Assembly: GCA_046262175.1 (NCBI GenBank)
Contig: JBHENF010000262.1
Span: 1 to 10,822 of the forward strand
Source: RYN-124 sp046262175
GTDB lineage: Bacteria; Actinomycetota; Actinomycetes; Mycobacteriales; SCTD01
Direction of reading: 5' to 3'
Length of the DNA stretch: 10,822 bases
In this document: positions 7,119-10,822 of the stretch, piece by piece
Layout of the letters: the number at the start of each line of letters is the position of its first letter
How positions within the stretch are numbered: the stretch's first letter is position 1
The notes under the pieces: model-generated
Database searches by the model: none
The model's input: the letters and a program-made list of their open reading frames with translations, nothing else
What the model was told of the DNA's origin: nothing
Translations under genes and position numbers: made by a program

Positions 7119-8041
7119 ACGCGCTCCACGCGGTCCGCCTGCGGCCCGCGGTCGCTCTGGCGCACCTTGAACCGGACCCGCTCGCCCTTCTGCAGCGGCT
7201 CAGCGCCACCGACTACCGACGTGTGCACGAACAGATCGGCGCCACCCGCATCCGGGGTGATGAAGCCGAAGCCCCGCTCCGCGTCGTAGCGCGCCACCAC
7301 ACCCTCGCCGCCCCGCGCAGCGATGGCAGGCGCAGAGACGGCGGGCGCGGAGACGGCGGGGGCGTCCTCGGCTGCGGCGCCCCGGACGAGGTGCAGGTCA
7401 CGGGCCTGCGGCCCGCGGTCGCCCTGGACCACCTCGTACATGACGCGGTCGCCTTCGGTCAGCCACGTCAGGCCTTCAGCGAGCGCGCGGACGTGGACGA
7501 ACACGTCCGCACCACCGGAGTCGGGGGTGACGAAGCCGAAACCCTTGCCCTCGTCGAACCAGGACACGGTGCCGTCGGCGCCGTCAGCCTGAGCGGGCTG
7601 CCCGACGTCGGCGCCGAGCGGGATCACGTGCTCGGCCTGCGGGCCGCGCTCACCCTCGGCGATGAGGAACGCCACCCGCTGCCCCGCCGTCACCACGCCG
7701 CCGGTGACGATGGCAGAGCTGTGCACGAAGACCTCAGGCCCGCCGCCGTCCGGCGCCGCGAAGCCGTAGCCCTTGCCCGGCTCGTACCAGGCGATGCTGC
7801 CCAGGACGCCCACGGCGGTCCCCGGGGCCGCCTCGCCGGTCACCCGGACGCGTTTCGCCTGCGGCCCGCGCTCACCCTCTCCCACCTCGAACTCGACCGC
7901 CTGGCCTTCGCGGAGCAGCCTCGCGCCGCCGTCCCCGGCGATCTCGGAGGCGTGCACGAACAGGTCGGCGCTGCCGTCCTCCGGCGCCAGGAACCCGAAT
8001 CCCCGCTCGGGGTCGAACCAGCGGACGGTCCCCTGTGGCAC
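7115..8041 (-). CDS. Protein of four tandem cold-shock domains
   Basis: 308 residues from a GTG start, consisting almost wholly of four cold-shock domains (nucleic-acid-binding OB folds): about 3-67, 80-142, 156-219 and 246-308. Every domain has RNP1 (GFGFL 14-18, GYGFA 91-95, GFGFV 167-171, GFGFI 257-261), RNP2 (LFVH 27-30, VFVH 104-107, VFVH 180-183, LFVH 270-273) and a closing (E/D)RGPQA motif. Linkers are 12, 13 and 26 residues; the last holds APAVS repeats. Domains 1-3 keep the RNP1-proximal aromatic pair (WF, WY, WF), but domain 4 has RY. Single-domain CspA proteins are about 70 residues and act as RNA chaperones; multivalent RNA or ssDNA binding is inferred here. Starting at GTG 8041 gives a typical MPQGTVRWF beginning and a GGAG 6 nt upstream; the frame is also open from a TTG at 8053. 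Confidence 0.95.
   Translation of the reverse strand: MPQGTVRWFDPERGFGFLAPEDGSADLFVHASEIAGDGGARLLREGQAVEFEVGEGERGPQAKRVRVTGEAAPGTAVGVLGSIAWYEPGKGYGFAAPDGGGPEVFVHSSAIVTGGVVTAGQRVAFLIAEGERGPQAEHVIPLGADVGQPAQADGADGTVSWFDEGKGFGFVTPDSGGADVFVHVRALAEGLTWLTEGDRVMYEVVQGDRGPQARDLHLVRGAAAEDAPAVSAPAVSAPAIAARGGEGVVARYDAERGFGFITPDAGGADLFVHTSVVGGAEPLQKGERVRFKVRQSDRGPQADRVERV
7330..7359 (-). repeat. 15-bp tandem repeat encoding the last CSD linker
   Basis: Two 15-bp copies (7330-7344 and 7345-7359) differ at one base and encode successive APAVS units in the linker between cold-shock domains 3 and 4; a third, diverged unit reads APAIA. The unit is a whole number of codons, so slippage would change linker length without breaking the frame. 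Confidence 0.75.
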
Positions 8042-8047
8042 GGAAGG

Positions 8048-8051
8048 CTCC
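8048..8051 (-). promoter_or_regulatory. Ribosome binding site of the four-CSD gene
   Basis: GGAG on the - strand, 6 nt before the GTG at 8041. It decides between that GTG and the TTG at 8053, because the TTG has no purine-rich sequence at a suitable distance and would itself adjoin this site. Confidence 0.7.
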
Positions 8052-8058
8052 AAGTCGT

Positions 8059-8090
8059 CTGCGCGCCCTTCCGGAGGGAAGAACGCGCAG
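8059..8090 (-). other. GC-rich stem-loop between tRNA-Lys and the four-CSD gene
   Basis: CTGCGCG and CGCGCAG form a perfect 7-bp outer stem. Inside is a second 4-bp stem (CCCT/AGGG) with a 5-nt loop and a one-sided 5-nt bulge. It lies 11 nt 3' of the tRNA and ends 7 nt before the GGAG ribosome binding site. It could be a tRNA terminator (no T-tract follows), a processing signal, or a structured leader controlling the cold-shock gene. Some bacterial csp mRNAs are known to have regulatory, temperature-responsive leaders. Confidence 0.6.
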
Positions 8091-8101
8091 GTGCATACGG
8101 G

Positions 8102-8174
8102 TGCGCCGCCAGGGACTCGAACCCCGAACCCGCGGATTAAGAGTCCGCTGCTCTGCCAATTGAGCTAGCGGCGC
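8102..8174 (-). tRNA. tRNA-Lys (anticodon CUU)
   Basis: A complete 73-nt cloverleaf on the - strand. The acceptor stem GCGCCGC pairs with GCGGCGC (7 bp). The D arm is GCTC/GAGC with an AATTGGCA loop. The anticodon arm GCGGA/TCCGC has loop CTCTTAA, giving anticodon CUU. The variable region is 5 nt, and the T arm CGGGG/CCCTG has loop TTCGAGT. Discriminator base is A. The genome continues CCC rather than CCA, so the 3' CCA is not encoded and must be added after transcription. No partial duplication of the tRNA 3' end suggestive of an integrated element is seen in the window. Confidence 0.97.
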
Positions 8175-8191
8175 TGGTCGTTCGGGCAGGA

Positions 8192-8197
8192 ACGATA
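8192..8197 (-). promoter_or_regulatory. Possible -10 element of the tRNA-Lys promoter
   Basis: TATCGT on the - strand fits TANNNT and ends 17 nt before the mature tRNA 5' end, leaving a short 5' leader for RNase P. No TTGACA-like -35 hexamer is found at 16-18 nt spacing, so this is a weak call. Confidence 0.3.
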
Positions 8198-8328
8198 GCA
8201 GTCGGTTCCGCCTGTTCCCGGGCGGACGAAGCCCCTGCAAGCGGACATCCAGGGCGCCGTGACCAACCTGATGCGCGTGTCGCACGTAGGCCGGCGCAAA
8301 GCGGGCACAGACTCGCCCACACGGCACT

Positions 8329-8359
8329 CGTGTCCGGCGGTTCGCTGCCGATACACACG
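8329..8359 (+). other. Hairpin with TTCG loop upstream of the DUF7455-type gene
   Basis: The inner stem CGGCGG/CTGCCG (8335-8340 with 8345-8350, one G-T pair) is closed by a TTCG tetraloop. An outer 5-bp stem CGTGT/ACACG (8329-8333 with 8355-8359) is separated by a small asymmetric internal loop. It ends 42 nt before the ATG at 8402, so it could be in the 5' UTR or, as DNA, near the promoter. The rest of the 227-bp stretch between the tRNA and this gene shows no recognisable gene. Confidence 0.4.
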
Positions 8360-8387
8360 TACCGAACGTCGAGCAGCACGTTGACAC

Positions 8388-8393
8388 GGAGGA
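8388..8393 (+). promoter_or_regulatory. Strong ribosome binding site deciding the DUF7455-type start
   Basis: GGAGGA lies 8 nt before the ATG at 8402. It selects this start over the open-frame extension beginning at 8330, whose residues lie across the hairpin and do not resemble the family. Confidence 0.8.
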
Positions 8394-8401
8394 CGGGCAC
8401 C

Positions 8402-8620
8402 ATGACCGCAGCCGCTCTCGCCCCGCACACCTTCACCGCGCTCGACCGCTGCGACCGCTGCGGCGCTCAGGCGTTCGTCCGCGCCGTGCTGGCGTCCGGT
8501 GACCTGCTGTTCTGCGCCCACCACGGGCGCGCGTACGGCGACGCGCTGGCCGCGAAGGCGCTCGTGGTCGAGGACGGCAGCGAGACGATCAACAGCAAGC
8601 CCAGCCCCAGCGCGTACTAG
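8402..8620 (+). CDS. Small zinc-ribbon protein, DUF7455-like
   Basis: 72 residues, close to the size of the small actinobacterial DUF7455 family, which I recognise from the pattern LTAxDRCDRCGAQAxVRAVLxSGxLLFCAHHGR. Likely zinc ligands are Cys17, Cys20, Cys38 and His40 or His41. The N-terminal and C-terminal tails (after about residue 55) are variable and polar. The function of the family is not known to me; a structural zinc site with a protein- or RNA-binding role is only a guess. The start is fixed by GGAGGA 8 nt upstream. The TAG stop lies in a CTAG shared with the opposing gene. Confidence 0.85.
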   Translation: MTAAALAPHTFTALDRCDRCGAQAFVRAVLASGDLLFCAHHGRAYGDALAAKALVVEDGSETINSKPSPSAY

Positions 8621-8967
8621 GTACGCAGGCCCTCCGCCCGGCGGGCCACCTGCAGCAGCTGCTCGTACTCCTCCGCATGCAGCTCCGCGAGCTGCTCCCA
8701 CGCCGTTCGCTTCGCGCGCCGCTCGCGTGCCTCCAGATCCCCGCTGCCGACCGCTCCGGTCAGCCGCTGCCGTGGCGCGTCCGGCACCGGACTGGCCGTC
8801 GCAACCCGGGTCCGCTTCACGGGCGCGGCCTTCTTCTTCGGCGCCGGCGCGGTGAGGCAGGCTCGGCAGACCGCGGCCTCGTCGTCGTACTCGTCGACCG
8901 ACTTCACCTTGCGGCACGAGTCGCACCGACGCCAGCTGCTCACCTGCGACACGGTACGGCGGGGCAC
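8617..8967 (-). CDS. Small zinc-ribbon protein with basic linker and C-terminal helix
   Basis: 116 residues from GTG 8967. A zinc ribbon is formed by Cys15/Cys18 (CDSC) and Cys34/Cys37 (CRAC), with the intervening RKVKSVDEYDDE stretch. Residues 44-56 are Lys/Arg/Ala/Pro-rich (PKKKAAPVKRTRV). Residues about 77-112 form a charged, probably long alpha helix. The layout of zinc ribbon, basic tether and helix suggests nucleic-acid or protein binding, but no named family is recognised. GTGs at 8952 and 8943 are alternative starts; none of the three has a well-spaced Shine-Dalgarno sequence, and a GGAGG lies 17 nt before the first. It is convergent with the DUF7455-like gene and divergent from the downstream ligase, with only 59 bp between the two starts. 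Confidence 0.72.
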   Translation of the reverse strand: MPRRTVSQVSSWRRCDSCRKVKSVDEYDDEAAVCRACLTAPAPKKKAAPVKRTRVATASPVPDAPRQRLTGAVGSGDLEARERRAKRTAWEQLAELHAEEYEQLLQVARRAEGLRT

Positions 8968-9016
8968 TCCGGCTTGAGCAGACGCCTCCGGTGCGGGAGG
9001 TTGCGGACCTGACCCC

Positions 9017-9022
9017 AGGAGG
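9017..9022 (+). promoter_or_regulatory. Ribosome binding site deciding the acyl-CoA ligase start
   Basis: AGGAGG sits 4 nt before the ATG at 9027. It supports that start over the in-frame GTG at 8991, which would place this site inside the coding region. Confidence 0.8.
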
Positions 9023-9026
9023 ACTC

Positions 9027-10658
<1,632 letters not shown>

Positions 10659-10670
10659 CCCGCCCGGGGC

Positions 10671-10822
10671 TCAGCTGACCACGACGAGCACCGCTCCCGC
10701 GTCGACCTGCTGACCGGCAGCGACCAGCACCTCCGTCACCTCGCCGTCCACCGACGCACGCACCGGGTGCTCCATCTTCATCGCCTCCAGGACGACCATC
10801 ACGTCCCCGGCGGCCACGGCGA
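10671..10822 (-). CDS. C-terminus of a biotin-dependent carboxylase (biotin carboxyl carrier domain, partial)
   Basis: The last 49 residues of a protein running off the window edge. They form a biotinyl domain: AVAAGDVMVVLEAMKMEHPV with the biotin-accepting lysine in EAMKMEH (codon at 10776-10778), then a VDGEVTEVLVAAGQQV half-repeat and the ending AGAVLVVVS. Such a domain closes the alpha subunit of acetyl-/propionyl-/methylcrotonyl-CoA carboxylases in actinobacteria, carrying CO2 between the carboxylase and transferase sites. A free-standing carrier protein or pyruvate carboxylase C-terminus cannot be excluded from this fragment. The proximity to an acyl-CoA ligase favours an acyl-CoA carboxylase. 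The TGA stop lies within the palindrome TCAGCTGA (10671-10678). Confidence 0.92.
   Translation of the reverse strand, partial: AVAAGDVMVVLEAMKMEHPVRASVDGEVTEVLVAAGQQVDAGAVLVVVS

Noticed and set aside
7137..7880. Four near-repeats of about 17-20 bp (CTGCGGCCCGCG-like) at about 7140, 7406, 7637 and 7859, considered as a CRISPR or interspersed repeat array
   Set aside because: They encode the RGPQA motif at the end of each cold-shock domain and are spaced by 222-267 bp, so domain duplication explains them.
6308..8140. 610-codon open frame on the + strand
   Set aside because: It overlaps the PAS gene in another frame, runs antisense through all four cold-shock domains and ends inside the tRNA. 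The Arg/Ala-rich translation has no motif.
8102..8174. tRNA-Lys as an integration site for a mobile element
   Set aside because: No integrase, no duplicated tRNA 3' segment and no change in base composition or codon use is visible nearby.
8381..8386. Exact TTGACA hexamer, possible -35 box
   Set aside because: A -10 at normal spacing would fall inside the coding region after the ATG at 8402, where no TANNNT is present, and the ribosome binding site follows immediately.

Overview
The window is very GC-rich and densely packed. Its gene content points to a high-GC actinomycete: DUF7455-type and other small zinc-ribbon proteins, an MpaB/DUF2236 oxygenase, an actinobacterial-style PAS regulator and several acyl-CoA enzymes. 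No genus can be assigned from the sequence alone.

Positions 1-6244 (+ strand) form one tight operon, with gene junctions of 4-nt overlaps or 9-nt gaps. It encodes the 3' part of a fused LivF-LivG-type ABC ATPase, a secreted and C-terminally membrane-anchored protein of unknown function, an acyl-CoA dehydrogenase, a long-chain acyl-CoA synthetase and an MpaB-family (DUF2236) protein. Together this looks like uptake, CoA activation and oxidation of a hydrophobic carboxylic acid or lipid-like substrate. The substrate itself cannot be read from the sequence.

Positions 6245-8174 hold regulatory and RNA-related genes. A PAS-domain protein (+) converges on a protein made of four tandem cold-shock domains (-). 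Immediately upstream of the latter, on the same strand, lies tRNA-Lys(CUU), with a strong GC-rich stem-loop between them. The four-CSD protein is the most unusual gene here, because bacterial cold-shock proteins are normally single-domain and about 70 residues long.

Positions 8175-8967 contain a 227-bp intergenic stretch with a UUCG-loop hairpin and two small convergent zinc-ribbon genes. Both convergent gene pairs (PAS/CSD and the zinc-ribbon pair) end on a single shared CTAG, which supplies a TAG stop to each strand.

Positions 8968-10822 hold an AlkK/DmdB-like medium-chain or fatty acyl-CoA ligase (+). Twelve bases after it, on the - strand, is the C-terminal biotin-carrier end of what is probably an acyl-CoA carboxylase alpha subunit, cut by the window edge. 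This continues the acyl-CoA theme, although these genes are separate transcription units from the first operon.
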